Positions 9,801 through 18,441 of a DNA stretch of 64,000 nucleotides are shown piece after piece. The notes under the pieces are model-generated. The model saw only the letters and a list, made by a program, of their open reading frames with translations. It did no database searches and had not been told where the DNA came from. A program made the position numbers and the translations under genes. The DNA lies in contig NZ_FSRA01000001.1 of assembly GCF_900129465.1 (NCBI RefSeq), positions 2,420,482 through 2,484,481 on the forward strand, read 5' to 3'. The first letter of the stretch is position 1. Each line of letters starts with the position of its first letter. This DNA is from Chitinophaga niabensis. GTDB lineage: Bacteria > Bacteroidota > Bacteroidia > Chitinophagales > Chitinophagaceae.

Positions 9801-10207
9801 GCACCGCTGACTGTTTGTGGTGGCTGAACAGGTATAGCAGGTAATGTTTTTGTCCGGATCACGATCATTTTGTCCATGATCACATAGGATAAGGACAGTC
9901 CTTCCAGGCATTTGTCCAGCACCTCTTCCAGGCTGGCGTCCTTTACATCAATGTCCCTGTTCCCGGCGCTCCTGATCAGCTTGCTGTCATATAAAATAGA
10001 AAGGCCACTCTTTGCCTGTATGTCTGAAAAGATCTTACCAAGCGGCGCATTCTTGCGGGAAAGCGTGATCTTCTGGGCAAAACCGGCAGCGCTTACATGC
10101 AGCGCTGCAATGAGCATTAGAAAGGCTGTTAATTTCATAACCAGCAACAATTTAGCCGGCAAATGCCGATAACGTGGTACGGCTTTGCCATACGCAAGTA
10201 GTTTCAT
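6860..10207 (-). CDS. SusC/RagA-like TonB-linked outer-membrane transporter with STN domain
   Basis: TonB-dependent outer-membrane channel of the SusC family, 1115 residues. In order: a long N-terminal region with a signal peptide (VMKLTAFLMLIAALHVSA), an STN domain (about 45-115) of the kind that contacts an inner-membrane FecR-type anti-sigma factor, a CarboxypepD_reg-like beta sandwich (VSGAITDEKGLPVIGATVYL, about 130-215), the plug domain with LYVVDGIPLP and the SusC hallmark SITALTGASAAALYGSQAANGVI, then the beta barrel ending in an aromatic strand (NIGLNLKVTF). With the ECF sigma and FecR genes upstream this forms a trans-envelope signalling set in which substrate binding is expected to induce the operon. 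The start at 10207 puts 23 residues before the hydrophobic core; the inner ATG at residue 24 is an alternative. Confidence 0.95.
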   Translation of the reverse strand: MKLLAYGKAVPRYRHLPAKLLLVMKLTAFLMLIAALHVSAAGFAQKITLSRKNAPLGKIFSDIQAKSGLSILYDSKLIRSAGNRDIDVKDASLEEVLDKCLEGLSLSYVIMDKMIVIRTKTLPAIPVQPPQTVSGAITDEKGLPVIGATVYLKELKRGTLTDVQGKFSLPNVPPGKYTLNVTSIGFEAREETVTVTDQMVTVQLSLKTSINNLKELIVVTALGIRKAAKSVTYNVQTISGSEVNNVKDPSLVNSLTGKIAGMTVNTSSSGPGGATKVVMRGNKSIYGNNNALYVVDGIPLPDLFTQKTTSTDGFSVPGGSDGIANINPDDIESITALTGASAAALYGSQAANGVILLTTKKGKAGKTIINYSLNANFSRPLLLPEFQQTYGADPAPAFQSWGAKQAANADTKDFFQTGQSYTHALNVSTGTERNQTYFSAAAVNATGIIPHNTFDRYNFSIRNTSTLLDDKLSLDVNAQYISQQQDNIPVQGQYYNALVGVYLFPRSHNFGSFKNFEQYDPNRNFAVQNWPYGDLGMMLQNPYWVVNRNTNMLKRDRLIASVAAKYTISPSLSLTGRVKQDRVNDQWNAKNYASTVAFLGGVNGKYDNSKSFGRQSYADLILTWNRKMNDFALNVNAGASIQDVQDNTTGWSNGYLSQFANMFTFANVDFTRFTPYDRNDRMQTQAVFATAQLGYREMLYLEASARNEWSSALSFTQSKSYFYPSVGLTGIISEMAQLPQAITFAKVRAAYSEVANAIPLYISMPTIPIPNGGAIQAIHAKPFQEMKPERTSSFEAGIDLRFFNDQFSVSATYYNTHTKNQFFKVEVSPSVGYNAYYINAGNIQNQGIEANVGYNGRIGNVNWTPALTFALNRNKVVEMLDYTDPFTGQRRTQDEFIVSDFAGYRLIVKKGGSYGDIYAKDVKRDDKGAIVLNDKGLPEVGDFIKVGNANPRYLLGWNNGLTYGRFNLNFLVDARLGGEVVSSTEAIMDNFGVSKRTEEARNNGGVMVNGTKVDAKGYYQNLTGATSSALALYTYSATNVRLRELSLGYTIPAAALNNKLQKIQLSLVARNLWLIYKKAPYDPEITAFTTNQFQGYDYFGMPSLRNIGLNLKVTF

Positions 10208-10280
10208 ACTTTTGTACAGTTTAGGTTTGGTGAATAAATGTGGTTTAACGCGCTTTTAAGAGCCAGCCTGAACGAATTCA

Positions 10281-10304
10281 CCGGGAGTGTTGCTGCACTC
10301 CTGG
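10281..10304. other. Hairpin between fecR-like gene and susC-like gene
   Basis: CCGGGAGTG and CACTCCTGG form a 9-bp stem (one G-T pair) around a six-base loop in the 135-base gap between the FecR and SusC genes. On the minus strand it is followed by GGTGAATTCG rather than a T tract, so it is not an intrinsic terminator. It may be an mRNA processing or stability element, or lie near a SusC promoter. Confidence 0.5.
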
Positions 10305-10342
10305 TTTCATTTTAAGCAGTCTGTACCTTCTCTGATTTTGGT

Positions 10343-11497
10343 TTAAGGTGTTACTACGAGTATATTTCCTGTTCTTTTAAAATTCACGCCATTGATCTGA
10401 AGGGCTTTCAACACATCCTGCAAATTCACGTCCCGGGAGATCTTACCGGCAAATTCACGCTCTGGTATCTTTCCTTCAAATTTCACTTCCAGGTTGTACC
10501 AGCGGGAGATCTGGCGCATCAGCTCCGGAAGGCCGATCCCATCAAATTGAAAGAAACCGTTCTTCCAGGCGATCGCCTGTTCTGTATCTGCGTTCGGTAA
10601 TCTTGTGATTGTACCATTGCTCATCACTGCCTGCTGGCCTGGTTTCAGCAACATTGCTGCTGTTCCTTTATGCACTTTAACGGCCCCCTGCAGCAAGGTT
10701 GTTCTGGCCGCACTTTCATCAGCATAAGCATTGATATTGAAACTGGTACCCAGTACCTCCACTACACCTTCCCTGATCTTTACACGGAAAGGTTGGGCAG
10801 CATTGGCTGCTATTTCAAAATAGCCTTCTCCTTCCAGTTCCACCACCCGCTCCCCGCCTGCAAAGTAACTGGGGAAACGTAAAGACGAGGCCGCGTTCAG
10901 CCAGGCTTTAGAGCCATCCGGTAATTCTATCTGGTATTGACCGCCATTAGGTGTGGTGATGGTATTGAAAACGGGGACTGCATGTTCATCTCCTCCCTGG
11001 TAGGCCAGCTGGCCATTAGCCAGCTTGATGATACGGGTATTGCCCTGGCGGGTTAGTTCTCCTTCATTAGCGCTATCCAGCGCTATCACGGTACCATCTC
11101 CTAACTGCAATGTGGCCCTGTTACCACCGGGGTGAACATCCGGTTGCTGCTCCTGCTGTGCAAGCGTACGTGCCTGCGGTTCCCGGTTATAATAAAAAAC
11201 GGCTGCGATCACCGCCAGCACTATAACAGAGGCGGCGGCCACCATACGGGTAAGCGTGAAGATCTTTGTTTTACCGGAACGTTCATCCAACCGCTGTTCT
11301 AACCGTTGGATAAATTCAGGGGAGGGAGATTGCCAGGCTTTAAAAGCAGCCGGGATATGAGAGGCCTCGTTCAGCAGGGACTGGAATTCCGCAGGGCTTA
11401 CCTGTTCCATCCAGCTCCGGAAGTGCTGCTCTTCCTCAGCAGACAAGCTGCCGGCGGCATATTTTTCCATTAAGGATATAACTTCTTCCCGATTCAT
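10343..11497 (-). CDS. FecR family anti-sigma factor
   Basis: Inner-membrane anti-sigma regulator of the adjacent ECF sigma factor. The N-terminal cytoplasmic part (about 1-70; SLMEKYAAGSLSAEEEQHFRSW) is the anti-sigma segment. One membrane segment (MVAAASVIVLAVIAAVFYY, about 84-102) follows. The periplasmic FecR domain has the signature TPNGGQYQIELPDGSKAWLN and GEGYFEI, and the C-terminal domain with SRWYNLEVKFEG resembles a short STN-like fold (DUF4974). The total is 384 residues from the chosen start MNREEV at 11497. An in-frame ATG at 11575 would add 26 residues overlapping the sigma gene and was rejected because FecR proteins of this family normally begin at the anti-sigma segment. The periplasmic part should contact the STN domain of the SusC protein encoded next. 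Confidence 0.93.
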   Translation of the reverse strand: MNREEVISLMEKYAAGSLSAEEEQHFRSWMEQVSPAEFQSLLNEASHIPAAFKAWQSPSPEFIQRLEQRLDERSGKTKIFTLTRMVAAASVIVLAVIAAVFYYNREPQARTLAQQEQQPDVHPGGNRATLQLGDGTVIALDSANEGELTRQGNTRIIKLANGQLAYQGGDEHAVPVFNTITTPNGGQYQIELPDGSKAWLNAASSLRFPSYFAGGERVVELEGEGYFEIAANAAQPFRVKIREGVVEVLGTSFNINAYADESAARTTLLQGAVKVHKGTAAMLLKPGQQAVMSNGTITRLPNADTEQAIAWKNGFFQFDGIGLPELMRQISRWYNLEVKFEGKIPEREFAGKISRDVNLQDVLKALQINGVNFKRTGNILVVTP

Positions 11498-11538
11498 AAC
11501 ATAAAGACTGCTGAACCATAAAAAAGGATACCCTTTCC

Positions 11539-12141
11539 TCAAAATAAAAGTAAAATGATCATCCCAACTGTCCATTCCGCATGCAGGCGCAGATGCTCTT
11601 TAATGGTACGGACAGCAGCATAGAGATGTTTTTTAACGGCAGAACGGGATATTTTCAGTTCGGAGGCAATTTCGTCGAGCGACATATCTTCCTCCACACT
11701 CATCAGGAAAACGGTGCGTTTACGTTCGGGTAAATGGGTGATGGCTTCCATGGCCACCCGGTGATACTCCTTAAAGGTCACTTCATCCGTAGCATCGCTA
11801 CCGGCCTGCATTTGCAAGGGCATCAGGCGGTGGATCATCTGTACTTTTGCCTTGTTCTTTTTTGCCAGGTCAAACAGTTTGTTCTTTGCCATCCGGAAGA
11901 GATAGTCTTCAAAAGAACGGATACGGGGCAGCGATTCTTTCTTATCCCATATTTTCAGGAACACGTCCTGTATGATCTCTTCCGTATCCTCACGGGACTG
12001 GTTAATGAAAAAAACAAAACGGTAAAGACGGGGGAAGTAATACGTATACAGGGTGGAAAATGCAATCCTGTCCCCTGCTGAAGCCTTTTTCAGAAGGGAA
12101 CTTTCATTAATGTGCTCACTGTTAGCGGGACCGGACAACAT
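11539..12141 (-). CDS. ECF RNA polymerase sigma-70 factor
   Basis: Extracytoplasmic-function sigma factor, Bacteroidota SusCD-associated type. Region 2 is seen in ASAGDRIAFSTLYTYYFPRLYRFV and EEIIQDVFLKIWDKKESL; region 4 in LPERKRTVFLMSVEEDMSLDEIASELKISRSAVKKHL, a helix-turn-helix for the -35 element. The length is about 200 residues. I start at the ATG at 12141 (MLSGPANSEHINESSLL); an in-frame ATG at 12189 would add 16 residues. It is first gene of the sigma / FecR / SusC / SusD set, 41 bases before FecR, and lies 74 bases past nuoN on the same strand with no terminator visible between, so some read-through from the nuo operon is possible. Confidence 0.93.
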   Translation of the reverse strand: MLSGPANSEHINESSLLKKASAGDRIAFSTLYTYYFPRLYRFVFFINQSREDTEEIIQDVFLKIWDKKESLPRIRSFEDYLFRMAKNKLFDLAKKNKAKVQMIHRLMPLQMQAGSDATDEVTFKEYHRVAMEAITHLPERKRTVFLMSVEEDMSLDEIASELKISRSAVKKHLYAAVRTIKEHLRLHAEWTVGMIILLLF

Positions 12142-12215
12142 GGAATTAAAATTAACCTGATTGCAAAATGAAGTTAATAATAATTTCATATTATGTACAA
12201 AAAGTTCTGAATCCC

Positions 12216-13655
12216 CTAGCCCATCGTTAACATCATCTCCCTGATCAGGGAGATCAGGGCGGAAGGATATACACCCAGCCAGATTAACAATCCCATTAAA
12301 GCACTTAACGCAAACACACCAAAGAAAGGTAAAGCCTGCCGGGTAAGTGTGGGTGTGTTATCTGTAAGGGGCTGGAACATTACGGCAATAATGCGGATGT
12401 AATAGAACAATCCTATGACACTGTTGACGATCAGTAAGATCAGCAACAGCCATAAACCGGCATCCACCCCCGCTGCGATAATATAGAACTTACCAATAAA
12501 CCCGGCGGTAAGGGGAATGCCCGCAAGGGATAACAACATACCTGTAAACACAGTGGCCAGCCAGGGATGGCGCCAAAAAAGACCGGAAAAATCATCCAGC
12601 AATTCTGCATCCCTTATTTTATCGGAGAGGATGGCCAATACCCCAAATGCGCCAATGCTGGTGATCACATAAGCCACCAGGTAAAAGATCACGGCCTCCT
12701 GCCCTGCCAGTTGCCCTGCCAGGAAAGCGATGAGGATATACCCCATGTGTGCGATGGAAGAATAAGCCAGCAGGCGTTTTACATTCTGCTGTAACAAGGC
12801 CAGCCAGTTGCCGACAAACATACTGGCCATGGCTATAATAGCAAATACCCACCAGAGGATGGTATATTCATATCCATCAATATCCCTGTAGAAACGCATG
12901 AGCAATACCAGCATGCTGCCTTTTGAAACAGTGGCGATGTAGGCCGCCACAGGCAAAGGGGCTCCTTCATAGATATCCGGCGTCCACATATGAAAAGGCA
13001 CGATGCCGAGTTTAAACCCAACACCTATCACCATCAGGCCAAAGCCAGCTACTACCGTTACCGGTACCGTTCCGGCCTGTTTAAGATAAGCACCTATACC
13101 TTCAAATTCCATGGTACCGGTAAAAGCATATACCAGTGCCATTCCGAATAAAAGGAAGGCAGAAGAAAGTGCAGCTAATAAAAGGTATTTGATCCCTGCT
13201 TCGTCTGAACGCTCACGTGCGCGCAGGTAAGCGATCAGGCCATACAGGCTGATGCTCATGGTTTCCAGGCCAAGGAACAAGGAAATGAAATGCTGGCTGA
13301 TCACCAATACCATTCCTCCTACTGTGGCGAGCAGTAACAGGATGTAGTATTCTTCTTTCCTTTCTTCCCTTTGTTCAAAATATTTAAATGAAAGGAATAA
13401 CACACTCAATCCCGCTAACAATATCAGACCTGTATTAAACAGGGCAAATGCGTCCACCACAAACAAGGGAGCGATGATGTAAGGAACGGCATAGGGTTGT
13501 ACAAACAGGGATAATAAGGCCGCCATAAATGCCAACACAGAAAAAGCATGCATGATGCGGTGATTCCTTTTAATGGCTACCAGCAACATGGCTATCACCG
13601 CCGATCCGCTGATGATCACCAAAGGCATTAAACTTAAAAGATCTGATGTTGACAT
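12216..13655 (-). CDS. nuoN: NADH-quinone oxidoreductase subunit N
   Basis: Membrane antiporter-like subunit of respiratory complex I, taking part in proton translocation in the membrane arm. The protein of about 479 residues is almost wholly transmembrane and has the shared proton-channel signatures: LGLETMSISLYGLIAYLR with the TM5 Glu, KLGIVPFHMWTPDIYEGAP with the TM7 Lys, and LLAYSSIAHMGYILIAF. The start MSTSDLL at 13655 lies 7 bases past the nuoM stop; a longer frame to 13718 would read back into nuoM and lacks membrane character. Last gene of the nuo operon. Confidence 0.96.
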   Translation of the reverse strand: MSTSDLLSLMPLVIISGSAVIAMLLVAIKRNHRIMHAFSVLAFMAALLSLFVQPYAVPYIIAPLFVVDAFALFNTGLILLAGLSVLFLSFKYFEQREERKEEYYILLLLATVGGMVLVISQHFISLFLGLETMSISLYGLIAYLRARERSDEAGIKYLLLAALSSAFLLFGMALVYAFTGTMEFEGIGAYLKQAGTVPVTVVAGFGLMVIGVGFKLGIVPFHMWTPDIYEGAPLPVAAYIATVSKGSMLVLLMRFYRDIDGYEYTILWWVFAIIAMASMFVGNWLALLQQNVKRLLAYSSIAHMGYILIAFLAGQLAGQEAVIFYLVAYVITSIGAFGVLAILSDKIRDAELLDDFSGLFWRHPWLATVFTGMLLSLAGIPLTAGFIGKFYIIAAGVDAGLWLLLILLIVNSVIGLFYYIRIIAVMFQPLTDNTPTLTRQALPFFGVFALSALMGLLIWLGVYPSALISLIREMMLTMG

Positions 13656-13662
13656 ACCTGTT

Positions 13663-15174
13663 TTATTTAGTTGGATGGATAGCAATAGGTACCGTTTGCG
13701 GAGGTGGCGCCTGCACAACCGCCGGGATCGTTGGCTTCACTGCATTGATCACAGGTTGCGGATATAAACCCAGCCAGATGATCACAATCACTAAGGGCGC
13801 CATCATCAGGCTTTCGCGGAGAGACAGGTCAGGCAGTTTGTATTCGCGCTGTGATGTACCAAAAAAGATCTTCTGCATGATCCGCAATGAATAAATTGTA
13901 GCTACTACCAAACCAATGGTGGCAGCGATGGTAAGCAAAGGCTGCGCCTGCCAGCTGCCTGCCAGTATCAGGAACTCTGCGATGAAATTCCCCAATCCCG
14001 GCAAGCCAAGAGATGCCATCACAAACACCATGGACACTACGCCCATCCTGGGTATTGCAGGCCATAAGCCACCCATCTTTCCCAACTCGCGTGTATGCAG
14101 TCTTTCATATAAAGAACCCGCAATCATAAATAATGCACCGGTACTGATCCCATGTGTGATCATCTGCATGACCACTCCCTGCCAGGCCAGTGCATTGAAT
14201 GCAAAAGCCCCCAGCAATACAAAACCCATATGGCTTACACTGGTATATGCTACCAGCCGTTTGAGATCTGTTTGCGCGTATGCAAGCTTACCACCATAGA
14301 GGATACCAATGGCACCCAGCAGCATGATCCACGGTGCAAAAAAGTGACTTGCTTCCGGAAATAAAGGGATCACAAAACGGAGGATACCATATGCCCCGGT
14401 TTTCAGCAATAGCCCTGCCAGTATCACAGAACCCGCAGTTGGTGCTTCTGTATGTGCATCGGGTAACCAGGTATGGAACGGAAAAGCAGGCAGCTTAACA
14501 ATGAAAGCTATGAGAAAGCCCAGCATCAGCCAGCGGCCTGCATGCTGTTCCATAGGTGTATCCAGCAGTTCAAAATAGGAGAAGGTAAATACGCCTGTAC
14601 TATGCGCATGTACAAAATATAATCCCAGGATGGCGAGTAACATCAGCAAACCGCCGGCCTGTGTGAAGATGAAGAATTTAAACGCGGCATAGGTACGGTT
14701 GGCATGGCCCCAGATCCCTATCAGGAAGTACATGGGGATCAGCATCACTTCCCAGAAGAAATAGAAAAGGAAGAGGTCCATGGTGAGGAATACGCCGGTA
14801 ATACCACCGAGTACAAACAAGAGATTAAAGTGGAAGAAACCACTGCGCTCCTTTATCTCATTCCATGATACCAGTACGGATAAAGTACCCAGGAAAAAAG
14901 TAAGTACCAGCATCAGCAGGCTTAAACCATCCATGGCTAATGAAAAACTGATACCAAAACGGGGCATCCAGGGGCGTTGAAAGGTATCTATCCACTGATC
15001 ACTGCTCCAGCGGGTAACATCATCCAGCTGCCACCACAACGTTGCTGCCAGTGCCAGTTCAAAGAGCATCACCAGTAACGCTATCCAGCGGGGCAGGGCT
15101 TTGTTCCATGCTGCGGTTATCCAGGCCAGGAGCCCACCGGCAATTGGAATAAGTATGAAAAGGAACAGGATCAT
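13663..15174 (-). CDS. nuoM: NADH-quinone oxidoreductase subunit M
   Basis: Antiporter-like membrane subunit of complex I (503 residues, about 14 helices). Conserved features: FFWEVMLIPMYFLIGIWG with the key TM5 Glu, KLPAFPFHTWLPDAHTEAPT with the TM7 Lys, and DLKRLVAYTSVSHMGFVLLG. Located 19 bases after nuoL and 7 before nuoN. Confidence 0.97.
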   Translation of the reverse strand: MILFLFILIPIAGGLLAWITAAWNKALPRWIALLVMLFELALAATLWWQLDDVTRWSSDQWIDTFQRPWMPRFGISFSLAMDGLSLLMLVLTFFLGTLSVLVSWNEIKERSGFFHFNLLFVLGGITGVFLTMDLFLFYFFWEVMLIPMYFLIGIWGHANRTYAAFKFFIFTQAGGLLMLLAILGLYFVHAHSTGVFTFSYFELLDTPMEQHAGRWLMLGFLIAFIVKLPAFPFHTWLPDAHTEAPTAGSVILAGLLLKTGAYGILRFVIPLFPEASHFFAPWIMLLGAIGILYGGKLAYAQTDLKRLVAYTSVSHMGFVLLGAFAFNALAWQGVVMQMITHGISTGALFMIAGSLYERLHTRELGKMGGLWPAIPRMGVVSMVFVMASLGLPGLGNFIAEFLILAGSWQAQPLLTIAATIGLVVATIYSLRIMQKIFFGTSQREYKLPDLSLRESLMMAPLVIVIIWLGLYPQPVINAVKPTIPAVVQAPPPQTVPIAIHPTK

Positions 15175-15193
15175 GCGTTATCGGGTTTATGGT

Positions 15194-17056
15194 TCAAACT
15201 GCATATTGTCTCCAGATGATCACACTCAATATCACTACTGCGCCCATCACAATCCCCATGATGTACCAGCGCAGGATACCACTTTGTGTGGCGGACATCA
15301 TGCGGTGGAAAGAACGGGTGATCGTGGCCAGGCCGGTATATAGCTTATCGATGATATCCCTGCGGTTGATGCGGGCGAGGTATACAAAGGGCTTTACAAA
15401 TACCCCGTTGTAGGCGGCATCAAATCCCCAGCCGTTCTTCCAGAACTGTTTCAATCCATCCGGGAAGGGTACAGGTAAAATGCGCCATACCAGGTAAATA
15501 CCTCCGAAAGATAATAAGGCAGCAATGCCCTGGGAGACCCACTCCAGTGCAGTGCTGCCATGATGTACCGCTGCAGCGGGCAATACAGGTGCCAGGAAAT
15601 CGCTGAGCAGCGTAAGATGTCCCAGTGTATGAGGTAGTTCAATAAAACCTGCCAGTGTTGATAATGCCGCCAGGATGTATAGCGGGATCATCATATTATT
15701 ACCGGGGTGGTGATGTACATGTGTTTTCTCCGTTCCATAGAACACAAGGAAAACCATCCTGAAAGTATACATCGCGGTAATGAAAGCGCCGATGAGCGCA
15801 GCCAGCCAGTAAGCTTCGTGCCCCTGTGCGGAGGTCCATGCCAGCCATACTATCTGGTCTTTGCTGTAGAAGCCTGCCGTTACAAAGGGCAATGCTGCCA
15901 GTGAAGCGGAACCAATGAGGAATACAATGAACACACCCCGCAATGTTTTACGCAGCCCGCCCATCTTAAACATATCCTGCTCATGGTGCAATGCAACAAT
16001 GATAGCGCCTGCGCTCATAAAGAGCAAAGCTTTGAAGAAAGCGTGTGTAATGAAATGGAAGATAGCGGCAGACCATGCGCCTACACCTAATGCGAGGAAC
16101 ATGTATCCTATCTGGCTGATGGTGGAATAAGCCAGCACTCTTTTGATATCTGTCTGCACAAACGCACTGCATCCTGCCAGCAATAAGGTAACCGCGCCTA
16201 TGATGGCAACAGTGGCCTGTGCTGCCGGAGACAATGTGAACAATACATTGGTGCGGGCTATCAGGTATACGCCGGCAGTTACCATCGTTGCGGCATGGAT
16301 CAATGCACTTACAGGTGTTGGGCCTGCCATGGCATCCGGCAACCAGGTTTGCAAAGGCAGCTGCGCCGATTTACCCACTGCGCCGCCCAGCAATAAAAAT
16401 GCGATGATCACTACAGTGCTGTCACCTGTCGTCCAGAGTACGGAAGCTTTAGCTAATACAGTGCTGAGCTGCAAACTGCCGGTATGTTGTACCAGCATGA
16501 ATAATGCAATGGCCATTGCGGTATCTCCTACCCTTGTTACAATAAAGGCTTTGCGGGCAGCGGCGCCATTGGCAGGGTCTTTATACCAGAACCCGATCAG
16601 GAGGTAACTGCAAAGGCCCACACCTTCCCATCCAAAATACAGGAGCAAAAGATTATCTGCCAGCACCAGCATGAGCATAGCGCCAACAAAGAGGTTCATA
16701 CAGGCAAAGAAGCGGGAGAAATCCGGATCGTCTGCCATATAACCGGTGGAATATACATGAATGAGAAACCCTACAAAGGTGATCACAAAAGTGAAGGCAA
16801 GGGATAAAGGATCGAGGTTCAAAGTGATGCCTGCATGAAAATCTCCTATCTGCATCCAGTTCCACAAAGGCAGCACAAAGCTTTGCACATTTCCGGAAAT
16901 GAACTGCACGCCTGCTATACAGGTGATCAATGCAGCCAGACCTATACTGCCGCATCCGATCAGCGATACGCCCATTTTACCGATCCTTCCTGAGAAGAGG
17001 ATCAGGATCAATGCACCCAGGAAAGGGAGTGCCGGTATCAGGTAGATCCATTGCAT
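15194..17056 (-). CDS. nuoL: NADH-quinone oxidoreductase subunit L
   Basis: Distal antiporter-like subunit of complex I (620 residues). It has the family signatures LYFGWEGVGLCSYLLIGFW, KSAQLPLQTWLPDAMAGPTP and DIKRVLAYSTISQIGYMFLA. The C-terminal region after about residue 500 contains the extra segment expected to form the long lateral helix that braces the membrane arm, ending in a membrane anchor (YIMGIVMGAVVILSVIIW). Spacing is 18 bases from nuoK and 19 from nuoM. Confidence 0.97.
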   Translation of the reverse strand: MQWIYLIPALPFLGALILILFSGRIGKMGVSLIGCGSIGLAALITCIAGVQFISGNVQSFVLPLWNWMQIGDFHAGITLNLDPLSLAFTFVITFVGFLIHVYSTGYMADDPDFSRFFACMNLFVGAMLMLVLADNLLLLYFGWEGVGLCSYLLIGFWYKDPANGAAARKAFIVTRVGDTAMAIALFMLVQHTGSLQLSTVLAKASVLWTTGDSTVVIIAFLLLGGAVGKSAQLPLQTWLPDAMAGPTPVSALIHAATMVTAGVYLIARTNVLFTLSPAAQATVAIIGAVTLLLAGCSAFVQTDIKRVLAYSTISQIGYMFLALGVGAWSAAIFHFITHAFFKALLFMSAGAIIVALHHEQDMFKMGGLRKTLRGVFIVFLIGSASLAALPFVTAGFYSKDQIVWLAWTSAQGHEAYWLAALIGAFITAMYTFRMVFLVFYGTEKTHVHHHPGNNMMIPLYILAALSTLAGFIELPHTLGHLTLLSDFLAPVLPAAAVHHGSTALEWVSQGIAALLSFGGIYLVWRILPVPFPDGLKQFWKNGWGFDAAYNGVFVKPFVYLARINRRDIIDKLYTGLATITRSFHRMMSATQSGILRWYIMGIVMGAVVILSVIIWRQYAV

Positions 17057-17074
17057 AAAATACTTTTATATTGA

Positions 17075-17380
17075 TTATCCTCTCATTTTACTGGCTTCGT
17101 CACTATCCAATGTTTTTAACTGGTGATATAACTGTAAGATCAGGGCCAGGCCAACAGATACTTCTGCTGCTGCCATGGCCAGGATGAACATGAACATGAT
17201 CTGCCCGTCCGGCTGCCCCCAGCGTGCAGCAGCAACAATGAAGGCCAGCCCTGCAGCATTCAGCATGATCTCAACGGAGATCAGCATAAAGATGATATTG
17301 CGCCTTATCAGCATGCTGATAAGGCCCAGTACAAATAAAACGCCTGCAAGGATCAACCCTGCTGTAGTGGAGGTGATCAT
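17075..17380 (-). CDS. nuoK: NADH-quinone oxidoreductase subunit K
   Basis: Small three-helix membrane subunit of complex I (101 residues, standard length). The conserved membrane Glu residues are in [16 protein letters not shown] (second helix) and [13 protein letters not shown] (third helix). Its start overlaps the nuoJ stop by 4 bases, indicating translational coupling. Confidence 0.96.
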   Translation of the reverse strand: MITSTTAGLILAGVLFVLGLISMLIRRNIIFMLISVEIMLNAAGLAFIVAAARWGQPDGQIMFMFILAMAAAEVSVGLALILQLYHQLKTLDSDEASKMRG

Positions 17381-17904
17381 GATGATGTTCTTTCAAGGAA
17401 CCTGTGAGTGATCTTTTTTCTTTGCCGGCCTAAATGATAGGCCCCTACGATCCCGGCCATCAGCAACATGCCCGCCAACTCCACCGCCAGAATGTAGGGA
17501 CCGAACAAACTTTTGCCCACTGTTTTCGGGTCTACCACCACAATATCATCTGCCACCGAAGATTGCTGTACAATGAGGTACCCCAGCTCTGCCAGTAATA
17601 CCAGGCAAAGGATGGATGGCCCTATCCAGATCCGCGGCGTTAGCCATAATTGTTCGTCCCCTGCCGTTTGCGGGCCAAGGTTCAGCATCATTACAAAAAA
17701 TATAATGAGTACCATGATAGCACCTGCATAAACGATCACTTCCAGCGCAGCCATAAAAGGAGCGCCATACAAATAGAAGATCACTGCCACACTTAAGAAG
17801 GATACCACGAGGTACAACAAGGCATGCATGATGTTATACCGGGTGATCACCATCAGGGTGGATAATACTGCTATTGTGCCTGCGATATAGAATGCTGCTC
17901 CCAT
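17377..17904 (-). CDS. nuoJ: NADH-quinone oxidoreductase subunit J
   Basis: Five-helix membrane subunit of complex I (175 residues). [22 protein letters not shown] and [20 protein letters not shown] are the conserved TM2 and TM3 segments, the latter carrying the family Glu and Tyr. Operon position between nuoI and nuoK confirms the assignment. Confidence 0.95.
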   Translation of the reverse strand: MGAAFYIAGTIAVLSTLMVITRYNIMHALLYLVVSFLSVAVIFYLYGAPFMAALEVIVYAGAIMVLIIFFVMMLNLGPQTAGDEQLWLTPRIWIGPSILCLVLLAELGYLIVQQSSVADDIVVVDPKTVGKSLFGPYILAVELAGMLLMAGIVGAYHLGRQRKKITHRFLERTSS

Positions 17905-17914
17905 CTGATACGTT

Positions 17915-18430
17915 TTATGGTAATAAGCTTTTAACGTCTACCGGCGGTTCTTCTTTTGCGGCTTCCCCTTTATCTTTACCGCCGATAGCCATACCTGCTA
18001 CTTTGTAATAATTATATCCGGGATATTTGCCCTGGCTGTTGATGAGCAGGTGTTCCTTTTCATATACCAGGTTCTGCCGGTTATATTCCGCCATCTCAAA
18101 ATCAGGCAACAGCTGAATAGCATAGGTAGGGCATGCTTCCTCACAGAAACCGCAGAAGATGCAACGGGAAAAATTGATGCGGAAGAAGGCAGGATACCTT
18201 CTGCCATCAGGGTCTTCTGTAGCCTGCAGCGAAATGCAATCCACCGGGCAGGCAGCTGCGCAGAGATAACAACCCACGCAGCGTTCACCACCATCCGGAT
18301 CGCGTGTAAGAGCTATGCGGCCCCGCCAGCGTGCCGGCAATGGAGCTTTTTCTTCCGGGTATTGATAGGTTTCCCTTTTATGGAACATATGTAGAAAAAC
18401 CAGCCACATGCTTCTGATCAGACTGAACAT
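17915..18430 (-). CDS. nuoI: NADH-quinone oxidoreductase subunit I (2x 4Fe-4S)
   Basis: Hydrophilic connecting-arm subunit of complex I that carries electrons through clusters N6a and N6b. Two ferredoxin motifs are intact: [15 protein letters not shown] and [16 protein letters not shown]. The N-terminal helix ([16 protein letters not shown]) lies along the membrane. The C-terminal tail is rich in Lys and Glu. The 171 residues match the family; 11 bases follow nuoH. Confidence 0.97.
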   Translation of the reverse strand: MFSLIRSMWLVFLHMFHKRETYQYPEEKAPLPARWRGRIALTRDPDGGERCVGCYLCAAACPVDCISLQATEDPDGRRYPAFFRINFSRCIFCGFCEEACPTYAIQLLPDFEMAEYNRQNLVYEKEHLLINSQGKYPGYNYYKVAGMAIGGKDKGEAAKEEPPVDVKSLLP

Positions 18431-18441
18431 GGTAATTAATT

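Noticed and set aside
10281..10304. Reading the hairpin between FecR and SusC as a terminator
   Set aside because: On the coding strand it is followed by GGTGAATTCG, with no T tract, and the SusC gene needs expression with the sigma/FecR system.
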